A DNA stretch of 64,000 nucleotides from Vibrio ruber DSM 16370 (GTDB lineage Bacteria; Pseudomonadota; Gammaproteobacteria; Enterobacterales; Vibrionaceae): contig NZ_FULE01000042.1 in assembly GCF_900163965.1 (NCBI RefSeq), forward strand, positions 18,919 through 82,918, read 5' to 3'. Positions 19,607 through 29,338 of this stretch are shown here, piece by piece. The position numbers and the translations under genes were made by a program. How positions within the stretch are numbered: the stretch's first letter is position 1; each line of letters begins with the position of its first letter. The notes below the pieces were generated by a model, which made no database searches, was not told the DNA's origin, and saw only the letters and a list, made by a program, of their open reading frames with translations.

Positions 19607-20101
19607 CTAACGAACTTTAATGACTAACTGATTGGTTTGCTTCACTTCTTCCATCACCACATAGGTTCGAGTATCGTTAACGCCGGGCAGTCGTAGTAAC
19701 GTATCACCTAAAAGCTTACGATATGCGCCCATATCCGATACCCTGGTTTTCAACAAATAATCAAAATCCCCTGAAACCAGATGACATTCCTGAATATCAT
19801 CTAGTTTTTGTACCGCTGTATTGAATTGTTCAAATACATCCGGTGCACCACGATTCAGTGTTATTTCGACAAAAACAAGTAATGATGCATCAAGATACTG
19901 CGGATTCAGAAGTGCTGTGTATCCGGTAATATAGTTCTGACGCTCCAGTCGTCTCACACGCTCCAAGCAGGGCGTCGGAGACAATCCAACACGTTTGGAT
20001 AACTCTACATTTGAAATCCGGCCATCTTTCTGCAATTCATTCAAAATGTTGCGATCGATCCGGTCTAAATCCTTGGACGGCTTTTTATAGTTGTCTGCCA
20101 T
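19607..20101 (-). CDS. lrp: Leucine-responsive regulatory protein Lrp
   Basis: Lrp is a global feast/famine transcription factor that forms octamers and hexadecamers and senses leucine and alanine. The 164-residue protein matches E. coli Lrp in length. The N-terminal helix-turn-helix (ILNELQKDGRISNVELSKRVGLSPTPCLERVRRLE) is at about residues 18-52. The C-terminal RAM/AsnC ligand domain contains ECHLVSGDFDYLLKTRV. Divergently upstream lies the remnant of an alanine dehydrogenase gene, a classic Lrp-controlled neighbour. The promoter must lie within or next to the AT-rich stretch 20102-20250. Confidence 0.96.
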   Translation of the reverse strand: MADNYKKPSKDLDRIDRNILNELQKDGRISNVELSKRVGLSPTPCLERVRRLERQNYITGYTALLNPQYLDASLLVFVEITLNRGAPDVFEQFNTAVQKLDDIQECHLVSGDFDYLLKTRVSDMGAYRKLLGDTLLRLPGVNDTRTYVVMEEVKQTNQLVIKVR

Positions 20102-20257
20102 GTTTATTCCACCTTATTTACTTCCTTGCAAAAACATACAACAATTTTTTAACACAAATATCTCAAGTTACAGGACTAACATGCTACTAGTCATATATTC
20201 GATATATTATACAAACACCCAGTGAATACAACCAAATACAAATGAGGGGTCAGAATG

Positions 20258-20598
20258 ATGATTGGCATACCGAAAGCGATCAAACATCATCAGTACCGTA
20301 TCGGTATAACTTCATCCCGTATATAAAAGAAGCAATACCTCAAGGCCACTAACATAATGTCGAAACCAACACCGACAATGGCATCACCGTAGGCGCATCC
20401 ATTCTTCCTACTGCTGACAATATATTTGCGAAAGCAGGCATGATTGTAAAGGTCAAAAGACCTCTGAACGTCAAACGTGAAAAACTCCCAAAAGAACAAA
20501 TATTATCTACCTATTTGCTCCTTACACCAAATTTTCCACAAACTGACGACTGAATCAAGAGCAAAACTAGCTCTATTGCTAATGAAACAGTCATAATC
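20258..20598 (+). pseudogene. ald: Decayed alanine dehydrogenase (ald) 5' remnant
   Basis: A ribosome site GAGGGG and ATG ATG (20255-20260) lead into MIGIPKAIKHHQYRIG, the Ald N-terminus. The frame then breaks near 20315-20330, and a stop (TAA) replaces a codon after QGH. In another frame from 20353 the match resumes as HNVETN, VGASILPTAD, IFAKAGMIVKVKRP and KEQILSTYLLLTP. A TGA at 20551 interrupts it, and the same frame gives SKTSSIANETV, corresponding to the Ald segment SGAVCIAYETV. A short deletion lies before VGASI. Only about the first third of Ald is recognisable; the rest, up to the cysB end, is unrecognised. Its position divergent from lrp is the usual site of ald in vibrios. Confidence 0.85.
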
Positions 20599-20837
20599 CG
20601 CTGAATTATTGACGACTTCTGGAACCTGATTCTGAAAATTCAGGCGTAAATATACAAACTAAGGCATATAATTTCTTGAAACAATCACATACAGGCTAGA
20701 CGGAGTGTCTCAGATAGAATCTGATGTTATATCGGCCGCCGCTCTTCCATAAAGGACTAACAAGACGCAACCGACGTAATTGTTTTCTGGGAAAACAGAC
20801 AACACCAAGCAGATAGCAGATGTAGGAACATCCGCAA
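20599..20837. other. Unrecognised sequence between ald remnant and cysB
   Basis: About 240 bases hold no intact reading frame of interest. They probably represent further decayed or deleted ald sequence, but no Ald motif can be read. No clear cysB terminator was found here. Confidence 0.35.
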
Positions 20838-22114
<1,277 letters not shown>

Positions 22115-22876
22115 ATGAGTATAGGATTAATCATTGCCTTGGTTGGCGTATTGCTCCTTCTGATTTTGGGCTACAACATTATGTTGCAGTATAAAGTCAA
22201 AGTCGAAACAGCAAAAAAACACGAGTCTACTCGTTATGTCGCAATCATTGATGCCACCGAGGATCTAATTGGTAACGCCCACCACGTCCCTTATAGTAAG
22301 GACTTGTTGCTGTGTTTGAATAACCGGATTCTGGATGCACTACAAAACATGTACGAGTTAGATCCCAAAAATAAACAACTTGCACATCGTATCGAAAACA
22401 TGCAGGGACAAGTGAAAAACCTGCGTGAAAACCAGCCGAATCAGGACAGTACAACATTCAAATCGCCGACCAACGACAAACAAGCGATTACAATGCTCAA
22501 GCTCGTAAAGCGACTGAGAGATACGATTCGGAGCGAACATAACAAAGGGCGCCTGGACACCCAGACCTATGTGACAGAAAATGCGCGTCTGGAAATGATT
22601 CAGATACGCATCAATATTGAAAATGTCATCAAACGAGCGAATGAGTCGATTGTCCGTGGGCAACCGGGAACGGCTATTCAGCTACTGAAGAAAGGTATTG
22701 ATGTCCTCAGTACAAAAAATGATGCTTATTCAAATCAAGCGCGGGAAAAGCTGCAAGCCATGTACGATGAACTCGAGAACAAGCGTCAGCAGAAGAAAAC
22801 CCCGGTTGAAGCTCAGGGCGACCGAGAACGGGATGACGATATGGAAGCCCTCTTCGGCGAAAAGAAAAAGTGGTAG
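22115..22876 (+). CDS. Membrane-anchored coiled-coil protein of unknown function
   Basis: I do not recognise a named family. The 253-residue product has a single N-terminal membrane helix (residues 3-24, GLIIALVGVLLLLILGYNIML). A long, highly charged helical region follows, with likely coiled coil at about 85-110, 150-185 and 205-235. The tail is acidic then basic (DDDMEALFGEKKKW). The N-in or N-out orientation cannot be decided, though the charged cytosol-like body suggests a protein facing the cytoplasm. It lies between cysB and miaE, as in other vibrios, and is followed by its own terminator. There are no catalytic motifs. Confidence 0.75.
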   Translation: MSIGLIIALVGVLLLLILGYNIMLQYKVKVETAKKHESTRYVAIIDATEDLIGNAHHVPYSKDLLLCLNNRILDALQNMYELDPKNKQLAHRIENMQGQVKNLRENQPNQDSTTFKSPTNDKQAITMLKLVKRLRDTIRSEHNKGRLDTQTYVTENARLEMIQIRINIENVIKRANESIVRGQPGTAIQLLKKGIDVLSTKNDAYSNQAREKLQAMYDELENKRQQKKTPVEAQGDRERDDDMEALFGEKKKW

Positions 22877-22919
22877 TTCCCTACCTCCCCTTCCTGATTT
22901 AATTTTATCGATTTATAAC

Positions 22920-22941
22920 AGGTCGCTCTGGCGACCTTTTT
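22920..22941 (+). terminator. Terminator after the 253-residue membrane protein
   Basis: The stem AGGTCGC-tctg-GCGACCT is followed by a T-run. It ends 13 bases before the miaE start, so miaE has its own promoter or relies on readthrough. Confidence 0.8.
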
Positions 22942-22954
22942 AAGTTTAAGAACC

Positions 22955-23725
22955 ATGACCAGTAACGACCATTATCAACAATTACTCCAACCTATTCATG
23001 ACTTTTTACAATGTGAAACTCCTGAAGCATGGATTGACGAAGCGAAAAAACCAGAGAATTTAAAAGTCATTCTGATTGATCATCTACTGTGTGAATTGAA
23101 GGCCGGACAATCCGCCATGTATCTTATCCGTAAATACGCGGTCGATACAGCAAGTGCATCAGCCCTACTCGCATGGTTTAAACCCTATGAAGATTTTGCC
23201 TATCGTAAATTAGGTTCTCTAACGGGACTGAAAGGCAAAAGCCAACTCTCCAAAACCATCATGGCAAAAGCTGATTCGTCGTACAGCCAAGATTTAATCG
23301 ATAAAATGGTTTTACTGATCAAAGAAGAGCTCCATCACTTCTATCAAGTACTCGAGATAATGGCGAAAAAAGGAATTACCTATGAGAATATTCCTGCCGG
23401 TCGTTATGCAAAAGGACTATTATCACAGGTCAAAACCTATGAACCGGATGCGCTCATCGATAAATTAATTATTGGTGCCTACATTGAGGCACGCTCATGT
23501 GAGCGTTTTGCCAAACTCGCCCCACACATGGATGACGATATAGCGAAGTTCTATATATCTTTATTACGTTCAGAAGCCCGTCACTATCAGGACTACCTGA
23601 CACTGGCTCAGCAAATTGCTCATCAAGATATTTCTCAGCGAATCGATACAATAGGAAAAATCGAAGCAGAACTGATTCTCTCTCCCGATCCTCGTTTCCG
23701 ATTCCATAGTGGCATTCCCTGCTGA
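22955..23725 (+). CDS. miaE: tRNA-(ms2io6A)-hydroxylase MiaE
   Basis: MiaE is a diiron monooxygenase that hydroxylates the isopentenyl group of ms2i6A37 in tRNA, an oxygen-dependent modification. The 256-residue all-helical protein shows the iron ligands of a ferritin-like four-helix bundle: Glu in LLCELKAGQ, EELHHF, the Glu of YIEARSCERF and EARHYQDY. The ending RFHSGIPC is also typical. It is absent from E. coli K-12 but present in Salmonella and vibrios. A terminator separates it from convergent pyrF. Confidence 0.9.
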   Translation: MTSNDHYQQLLQPIHDFLQCETPEAWIDEAKKPENLKVILIDHLLCELKAGQSAMYLIRKYAVDTASASALLAWFKPYEDFAYRKLGSLTGLKGKSQLSKTIMAKADSSYSQDLIDKMVLLIKEELHHFYQVLEIMAKKGITYENIPAGRYAKGLLSQVKTYEPDALIDKLIIGAYIEARSCERFAKLAPHMDDDIAKFYISLLRSEARHYQDYLTLAQQIAHQDISQRIDTIGKIEAELILSPDPRFRFHSGIPC

Positions 23726-23767
23726 GACGCAGAGATCCATTATCTTGCGATAAATCATATTCAAAAA

Positions 23768-23790
23768 AACAGGGGCTAAAGCCCCTGTTC
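23768..23790. terminator. Bidirectional terminator between miaE and pyrF
   Basis: The stem AACAGGGGC-taaa-GCCCCTGTT has a run of seven T on the reverse strand, which fits the end of pyrF best. Confidence 0.88.
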
Positions 23791-23818
23791 TATTGCCAGC
23801 AATCTTACTTGAGCAGCT

Positions 23819-24520
23819 CTACGACAAAAGAATTGAGTGATTGATACGCTTTAAAACCGATGCCGGTTCTTGTGCCTGAGTAATCGGTCTGCCGATAACC
23901 AAATAATCAGACCCCTCTGAAATAGCTTCTTGAGGGGTCATAATTCGCTGTTGATCACCGACATCACTGCCCTCAGGGCGAATTCCCGGTGTCACCAACT
24001 GAAATGACTGACCCAATTGCTCTTTGAGCTGACGAGCTTCCTGAGCAGAACATACCACCCCATCCAAGCCTGAATTTTTTGTCAATGTTGCAAGACGAAG
24101 TACTTGTTCTTGAGGGGTAACATTCAGGCCGATATCGGCCAAATCATGTTGCGACATACTGGTTAAGACCGTCACACCAATCAACAGCGGTCTGTCTGTA
24201 CCATAAGGTTCAAGAATTTCCCGAGCGGCATTCATCATCCGCTCACCACCACTGGCATGAACGTTCACCATCCAGATACCCAGTTCAGCCGCAGCTCTCA
24301 CCGCTTTGGCACAAGTATTGGGGATATCGTGAAATTTCAGATCCAAAAAAACAGAGAAGCCACGTTGGTGTAATGCGCGAACAAAATCAGGCCCGAATAA
24401 CGTGAACATTTCTTTCCCGACTTTCAACCGGCAATGCTGAGGATCAATTTGATCAACAAAACGTAACGCTTCGGCTTGATTCTCATAATCCAGTGCTACA
24501 ATAACTCTCGGCTCGCCCAT
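23819..24520 (-). CDS. pyrF: Orotidine 5'-phosphate decarboxylase PyrF
   Basis: PyrF converts OMP to UMP, the last step of pyrimidine synthesis. The 233-residue TIM-barrel protein carries the catalytic D-x-K-x-x-D signature in [11 protein letters not shown] (about residues 60-70). It also has the phosphate-binding loop near [10 protein letters not shown] and [10 protein letters not shown] at the C-terminus. The order lapA-lapB-pyrF is the same as in enterics, and the gap to lapB is about 70 bases, so an operon is likely. Confidence 0.97.
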   Translation of the reverse strand: MGEPRVIVALDYENQAEALRFVDQIDPQHCRLKVGKEMFTLFGPDFVRALHQRGFSVFLDLKFHDIPNTCAKAVRAAAELGIWMVNVHASGGERMMNAAREILEPYGTDRPLLIGVTVLTSMSQHDLADIGLNVTPQEQVLRLATLTKNSGLDGVVCSAQEARQLKEQLGQSFQLVTPGIRPEGSDVGDQQRIMTPQEAISEGSDYLVIGRPITQAQEPASVLKRINHSILLS

Positions 24521-24588
24521 TTCTTCTCCTCTGTTTTATGTCGTAATGATCTGAATTCAATTCTTGTTTCAGGTGTTTCGGAGCATGT

Positions 24589-25758
24589 TTACTCGCCATC
24601 CAAACCCCGAATCGGTTTAACCTCTCCCCAGCTCTTACACGATGGACAGTGCCAATATAATGAATGAGAGGAGAAACCGCATTTCCGGCAACGATAATGA
24701 GGCTTTATCCTCATCTGTTCTCCGACCATGCTTTGCAATGCAGATAAACTTTTTTTCGCCCGCCCTTCCTCAGCTTCCGCTAAGTGGTAATCCATTAACC
24801 GATAAAACCCTTTCATGGTCGGATTCTTCACCAACTGCTTCGTCAGTAAATCTAGTGCAGCCCCCACGCCTTCATGGTGAGCAACCAGCTGGGCCAGCAT
24901 CAATTCAGCTGAAGCACCGGCTTGCTGGGCAATACATTTCCTTAAAAAATCAATCAGTCCCTGTTCATGACCGGAACGGTGATAACATTCAGCAAGTGTC
25001 GGCAAAATTTCACCGACATAATCGACATCCTGCTCAAGCACCATCTCCATATAACGAATTGTATTGCGATAATCTTCTTTCTCTAAATAAAGCTTTCCTA
25101 AACCAATGCTTGCTCTGACACATTTCGGATCTTCCGACAGCGCTTTCTTGTATATTTGTATCGCTTTCATATCATCACGCATCGATTGCGCATCCGCTGC
25201 AAGCTCACACCAAAAGTACGCAATACTCTTACGCATCTTCTTGCGGCCAAGTTTAACCAAGGCATGAGCACAATCGATGGCTTTCATCCATTCCCGGGTT
25301 TGCTGATAAATCGAAGTTAATTGAATTAACGCTGATTCCCGATGCTCGGGTTCTTCAATGAGTTGCTCGAAGATCCGCTCGGCTCGATCCAAAAAACCGG
25401 CAACCATATAGTCTTTTGCTAATTGTTGCAGTGAAAGGTTCTTTTGATCGATGGTCAACCCTGAGCGAGAGATCAGATTCTGGTGAATCCGAATTGCTCG
25501 GTCAACTTCGCCCCGGGAACGAAATAAGTTACCGAGAGCCAAATGCGTATCAATCGTCTCATCATCGACTTGGAGTAATTCGATAAAGTGATCAACCGCC
25601 TTATCTGATTGATCAGATAACAGCAAGTTAAGTCCCGTGACATATTGACGGGAAATCTGGTGAGAGTGTTTCTGCTTGTCCTGCTGAGCACTGCGGTGAC
25701 CCATATACCAACCATAGGCAGCAGCGATCGGCAATAACAAGAAGAGTATTTCTAACAT
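24589..25758 (-). CDS. lapB: Lipopolysaccharide assembly protein LapB (YciM)
   Basis: LapB tunes lipid A synthesis by presenting LpxC to the protease FtsH. The 389-residue protein has an N-terminal membrane anchor (LEILFLLLPIAAAYGWYMG), then an array of TPR motifs spanning about residues 35-350. A C-terminal rubredoxin-type metal knuckle is formed by CRKCGF and CPSCKSWG. All four cysteines are present. lapA lies 9 bases upstream and pyrF downstream, the usual order, indicating one transcript with ihfB. Confidence 0.96.
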   Translation of the reverse strand: MLEILFLLLPIAAAYGWYMGHRSAQQDKQKHSHQISRQYVTGLNLLLSDQSDKAVDHFIELLQVDDETIDTHLALGNLFRSRGEVDRAIRIHQNLISRSGLTIDQKNLSLQQLAKDYMVAGFLDRAERIFEQLIEEPEHRESALIQLTSIYQQTREWMKAIDCAHALVKLGRKKMRKSIAYFWCELAADAQSMRDDMKAIQIYKKALSEDPKCVRASIGLGKLYLEKEDYRNTIRYMEMVLEQDVDYVGEILPTLAECYHRSGHEQGLIDFLRKCIAQQAGASAELMLAQLVAHHEGVGAALDLLTKQLVKNPTMKGFYRLMDYHLAEAEEGRAKKSLSALQSMVGEQMRIKPHYRCRKCGFSSHSLYWHCPSCKSWGEVKPIRGLDGE

Positions 25759-25767
25759 CGAGCTATA

Positions 25768-26052
25768 TTATCCGATATTCAGTTTCTCTTTCGCAACTGA
25801 GCGCTGAGCCTCACTCTTGTTCAGTTGCTTATTCAAACGACGAATCTGTAGTTTTGCTTTGAGATGCAAACTACCAAAGATAAGCCACGCGATGGCAAAA
25901 CCTGTGACAAAAACTGCTCCCAAAAGCCAAGATAAATGGAACTCACCTTTTGCTAACAAATAGTTGAATGTGACAACTTCTTGGTTTTGAGCGCCCAAAG
26001 CTAAGGCAACAAGGAAGAGAACGAGAAGAAAAATGATTTTTAGGACTCTCAT
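25768..26052 (-). CDS. lapA: Lipopolysaccharide assembly protein LapA
   Basis: LapA is a small inner-membrane partner of LapB. The 94 residues from the ATG at 26052 contain two membrane helices (about 3-22 and 40-62), separated by the conserved GAQNQEVVTFNYLLA loop. A basic cytosolic helix with RRLNKQLNK follows. A start at 26082 would add ten polar residues (MPITDAGFPI) before the membrane helix; the inner ATG matches the family better. It directly precedes lapB. Confidence 0.9.
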   Translation of the reverse strand: MRVLKIIFLLVLFLVALALGAQNQEVVTFNYLLAKGEFHLSWLLGAVFVTGFAIAWLIFGSLHLKAKLQIRRLNKQLNKSEAQRSVAKEKLNIG

Positions 26053-26146
26053 AATGGGAAAACCTGCATCAGTTATTGGCATCCCTGATTATGCAAGAAA
26101 ATCACCATCCATACCATGATAATTGATAATATCGTATCCAAAAAAA

Positions 26147-26168
26147 CGGCATATCGAATGATATGCCG
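26147..26168 (-). terminator. ihfB terminator
   Basis: The perfect stem CGGCATATC-gaat-GATATGCCG is followed on the reverse strand by seven T. It lies between ihfB and lapA, so lapAB probably has its own promoter or depends on partial readthrough. Confidence 0.85.
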
Positions 26169-26188
26169 CACAGATTCGTTTGCAAAAA

Positions 26189-26473
26189 TCAGATCGCACC
26201 ATTAACGCGCTCTCTGAGCTCTTTGCCAGGTTTAAAGTGAGGGACATACTTACCATCCAATTCAACTTTTTCACCTGTTTTAGGGTTGCGTCCCGTGCGA
26301 GGCTCACGATAATGCAGAGAGAAACTGCCAAAGCCACGAATCTCTATTCTGTCACCCTGCTCCAACGATGTCGCCATATGCTCGATAATATCTTTTACGG
26401 CATCTTCGATTTCTTTCGCGGACAGATGAGTTTGCTCTGCGCACAATCTTTCAATCAATTCAGACTTCGTCAT
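26189..26473 (-). CDS. ihfB: Integration host factor subunit beta
   Basis: IHF-beta pairs with IHF-alpha to bend DNA at specific sites, aiding sigma-54 promoters, recombination and replication. The 94-residue protein starts [24 protein letters not shown]. It carries the DNA-binding arm with [13 protein letters not shown], in which the intercalating proline is present. The order rpsA-ihfB is conserved. A sigma-54 promoter elsewhere in the window (dctP) may use IHF. Confidence 0.96.
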   Translation of the reverse strand: MTKSELIERLCAEQTHLSAKEIEDAVKDIIEHMATSLEQGDRIEIRGFGSFSLHYREPRTGRNPKTGEKVELDGKYVPHFKPGKELRERVNGAI

Positions 26474-26520
26474 AGTTTCCCTCTTCTTACTTGCAATATG
26501 AGCATCAAAATCCTAACTAA

Positions 26521-26549
26521 AAAAAAGGAGCCAAAGCGGCTCCTTTTTT
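26521..26549 (-). terminator. rpsA terminator
   Basis: The stem AAAAAAGGAGCC-aaagc-GGCTCCTTTTTT lies directly after the rpsA stop and before ihfB. Confidence 0.9.
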
Positions 26550-26559
26550 GCGAATTACA

Positions 26560-28230
26560 TTATTCGCCTTTAGCAGCCTTGAAAGCATCAGCCATAGCAT
26601 TACCGAACGCGCCTTCTTCTTGCTTGTTCAGTGAAGCCATTGCTTCTTGCTCTTCTGCTTCATCTTTCGCTTTGACAGATAAGTTGATAACACGGTTCTT
26701 ACGGTCTACACCAGTAAATTTCGCTTCAACACTATCACCAACGCTCAGGATGAGAGATGCGTCTTCAACTCGGTCACGAGATACTTCAGAAGCACGGATG
26801 TAACCTTCAACGCCATCTTCTAGTTCAATTGTAGCACCTTTCGCATCAACTGCAGTAACAGTACCATTGACTAGTGTGCCTTTTTTGTTGTCAGCAACAT
26901 ATGCGTTGAATGGGTCGTTTTCCATTTGCTTAACGCCAAGAGAAATACGCTCACGCTCTGCGTCAACAGCAAGAACAACAGCAGAGATTTCATCGCCTTT
27001 CTTGTATTCACGAACCGCTTCTTCTCCAGGAACATTCCAAGAGATATCAGACAGGTGAACCAGACCGTCGATGCCACCATCCAGACCGATAAAGATACCG
27101 AAATCAGTGATAGACTTGATCTTACCTGTAACTTTGTCGCCTTTCGCCTGAGCTTCAGCGAACTGTTGCCATGGGTTAGCTTTACACTGTTTCAGACCCA
27201 GAGAAATACGACGACGCTCTTCATCGATATCCAGAACCATTACTTCAACTTCGTCACCGACGTTGACAACTTTAGATGGGTGGATGTTCTTATTCGTCCA
27301 ATCCATTTCTGAAACGTGAACCAGACCTTCAACGCCTTCTTCGATTTCAACGAAGCAGCCATAATCAGTCAGGTTAGTCACACGACCAGTCAGCTTGTGA
27401 CCTTCTGGGTAACGTTTTGCAATTGCAACCCATGGATCTTCACCTAGCTGTTTCAGACCAAGTGATACACGTGTACGATCACGATCGAACTTAAGCACTT
27501 TCACTAAGATTTCGTCACCAACGTTGACGATTTCAGATGGATGCTTAACACGTTTCCAAGCCATATCAGTGATGTGCAGAAGACCATCAACACCACCTAA
27601 ATCAACAAACGCACCGTAGTCAGTCAGGTTCTTAACGATACCTTTAACTTCTGTGCCTTCTTGTAGTGTCTCAAGCAGTTCATCACGCTCAACACTGTTT
27701 TCAGATTCGATAACAGCACGGCGAGAAACAACAACGTTGTTGCGTTTCTGATCCAGCTTAATTACTTTGAACTCTAGCTCTTTGTTTTCCAGATGAGCGG
27801 TGTCACGAATTGGACGAACGTCAACCAGAGAGCCAGGAAGGAAAGCACGAATACCGTTCAGTTCAACAGTAAAACCACCTTTAACTTTACCATTGATAAT
27901 ACCAACAACAGTTTCAGCTTCTTCGTATGCTTTCTCAAGAACGATCCAAGCTTCGTGGCGTTTCGCTTTCTCACGAGAAAGTTGAGTTTCACCGAAACCG
28001 TCTTCTACTGCATCCAGCGCGACATCGACTTCAGAACCGACTTCAACTTCAAGTTCGCCAGCAGCGTTCTTGAACTGTTCAGCAGGGATTGCAGATTCAG
28101 ACTTCAGACCTGCATCAACAAGAACAAAACCGTTCTCGATAGCAACAACGGTACCTTTAACGATAGTACCAGTCTGGAATTCAGTTTCGTTTAGAAACTC
28201 TTCAAAGAGTTGAGCAAAAGATTCAGTCAT
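26560..28230 (-). CDS. rpsA: 30S ribosomal protein S1
   Basis: S1 binds mRNA leaders and delivers them to the 30S subunit. The 556 residues (557 in E. coli) form six S1/OB-fold repeats, beginning at about residues 21, 106, 192, 277, 364 and 451. Repeat motifs such as [17 protein letters not shown] and [16 protein letters not shown] are visible. Codon use looks highly biased, as expected for a ribosomal protein. The order cmk-rpsA-ihfB is standard. The leader contains a hairpin with GGA in its loop, a possible autoregulatory element. Confidence 0.98.
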   Translation of the reverse strand: MTESFAQLFEEFLNETEFQTGTIVKGTVVAIENGFVLVDAGLKSESAIPAEQFKNAAGELEVEVGSEVDVALDAVEDGFGETQLSREKAKRHEAWIVLEKAYEEAETVVGIINGKVKGGFTVELNGIRAFLPGSLVDVRPIRDTAHLENKELEFKVIKLDQKRNNVVVSRRAVIESENSVERDELLETLQEGTEVKGIVKNLTDYGAFVDLGGVDGLLHITDMAWKRVKHPSEIVNVGDEILVKVLKFDRDRTRVSLGLKQLGEDPWVAIAKRYPEGHKLTGRVTNLTDYGCFVEIEEGVEGLVHVSEMDWTNKNIHPSKVVNVGDEVEVMVLDIDEERRRISLGLKQCKANPWQQFAEAQAKGDKVTGKIKSITDFGIFIGLDGGIDGLVHLSDISWNVPGEEAVREYKKGDEISAVVLAVDAERERISLGVKQMENDPFNAYVADNKKGTLVNGTVTAVDAKGATIELEDGVEGYIRASEVSRDRVEDASLILSVGDSVEAKFTGVDRKNRVINLSVKAKDEAEEQEAMASLNKQEEGAFGNAMADAFKAAKGE

Positions 28231-28257
28231 TTATTTCATCTTCAAAATATTAAACTT

Positions 28258-28279
28258 CCACGGGTATCCTACCGCGTGG
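28258..28279 (-). promoter_or_regulatory. rpsA leader hairpin with GGA loop
   Basis: On the rpsA transcript CCACGCGGU pairs with ACCCGUGG (one bulged C) around the loop AGGAU, about 28 bases before the start codon. In E. coli the rpsA leader folds into hairpins with GGA loops that mediate S1 autogenous control. The structure is seen; the function is inferred. Confidence 0.55.
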
Positions 28280-28347
28280 GGTTATGAATTTCGCCGATCA
28301 TCATCCTTGACACCGACGTTCCGCACTGACGATTGCTTAGCACACGG

Positions 28348-29031
28348 CTAGCGAACCGCCAGTTTAGATTCTATATATTGTAGCGATGTTTCGAGAACCT
28401 GCTCGATAGACATAGACGTAGAGTCAAGAACCAATGCATCATCAGCAGGACGTAATGGCGCAACGGGACGATTTCGGTCTCTTTCGTCACGCTCACGAAT
28501 TTCGCTTAAAAGGTCATCAAATTTAACATCAACCCCTTTAAGTTGCAACTGGTTATAGCGTCTTTTTGCCCGCTCCTCCGAGCTGGCATCCAAGAATATT
28601 TTGACTTCTGCATCAGGGAAAACAATCGTCCCCATATCTCGGCCATCAGCAACGAGTCCGGTTTCTTTGACAAACGCACGTTGACGTCGCAAAAGCGCCT
28701 CTCGTACCCGGGGGAAAGCAGCCACTTTAGAGGCAGCCATGCCCGTTTCTTCCTTACGGAGTTCTCCGGAGACATCCTCACCTTCCAGAATGACTTTGAC
28801 CAAATCTCCTTCAGCAATAAATTCAACATCCAAATGCGTTGCTAAAGGTACCAAAGCATCTTCAGATTCGGTATCAACACCATGATGAATCGCAGCCAAA
28901 GCCAGGACACGATACAGTGCGCCGGAATCCAGCAAATCAAACCCCAACGCTTTAGCGATACACATACACAGCGTACCTTTCCCGGCGCCACTTGGTCCAT
29001 CAACGGTAATCACCGGTGTATAAGAAGACAT
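28348..29031 (-). CDS. cmk: Cytidylate kinase
   Basis: Cmk phosphorylates CMP and dCMP to the diphosphates. The 227-residue protein has the P-loop GPSGAGKGT (about residues 13-21), the nucleotide-binding DSGALYR motif, [13 protein letters not shown], and [10 protein letters not shown] of the lid region. Length matches E. coli Cmk (227). It sits upstream of rpsA as in enterics. The region just upstream is where the AT-rich quorum-sensing island begins. Confidence 0.97.
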   Translation of the reverse strand: MSSYTPVITVDGPSGAGKGTLCMCIAKALGFDLLDSGALYRVLALAAIHHGVDTESEDALVPLATHLDVEFIAEGDLVKVILEGEDVSGELRKEETGMAASKVAAFPRVREALLRRQRAFVKETGLVADGRDMGTIVFPDAEVKIFLDASSEERAKRRYNQLQLKGVDVKFDDLLSEIRERDERDRNRPVAPLRPADDALVLDSTSMSIEQVLETSLQYIESKLAVR

Positions 29032-29338
29032 GTCTTACTCCACTATTCAAATGATTGCGGCTAAAATCCGCACCTTGCCGGTGCCGCATTATAAAGACTC
29101 AGCGGCTCAGGAGCCATAGGGGATTTCAGAAAGTTATTAAGTAGTAGATTCCTCATTTAAACAGCAATATCACGAACACCCATCGAAATAACAAATTCAT
29201 CAATTAAATTCTCACTATAACCATAATAAAAATTGATGAAAATGGCTTTTATTTGTATCCATTCATCTGAATTTATCTTACACTCTTGACTGAAAAATCA
29301 AGATAATTATTCAATTAATACATGAGGTGTAATTTAAC
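29032..29338. other. Junction between cmk and the AT-rich quorum-sensing island
   Basis: These 307 bases hold the cmk promoter on the reverse strand and the promoter of the LuxN-like gene on the forward strand. Base composition changes to AT-rich around 29140. A short inverted repeat TCTTGA...TCAAGA (29284-29303) lies 35-55 bases before the LuxN-like start. No att site, tRNA end or transposase remnant was seen at the boundary. Confidence 0.45.

Noticed and set aside
20102..20500. Small genes in the lrp-cysB interval
   Set aside because: The reading frames here, including one on the reverse strand at 20290-20499, overlap decayed Ald sequence and have no independent support.
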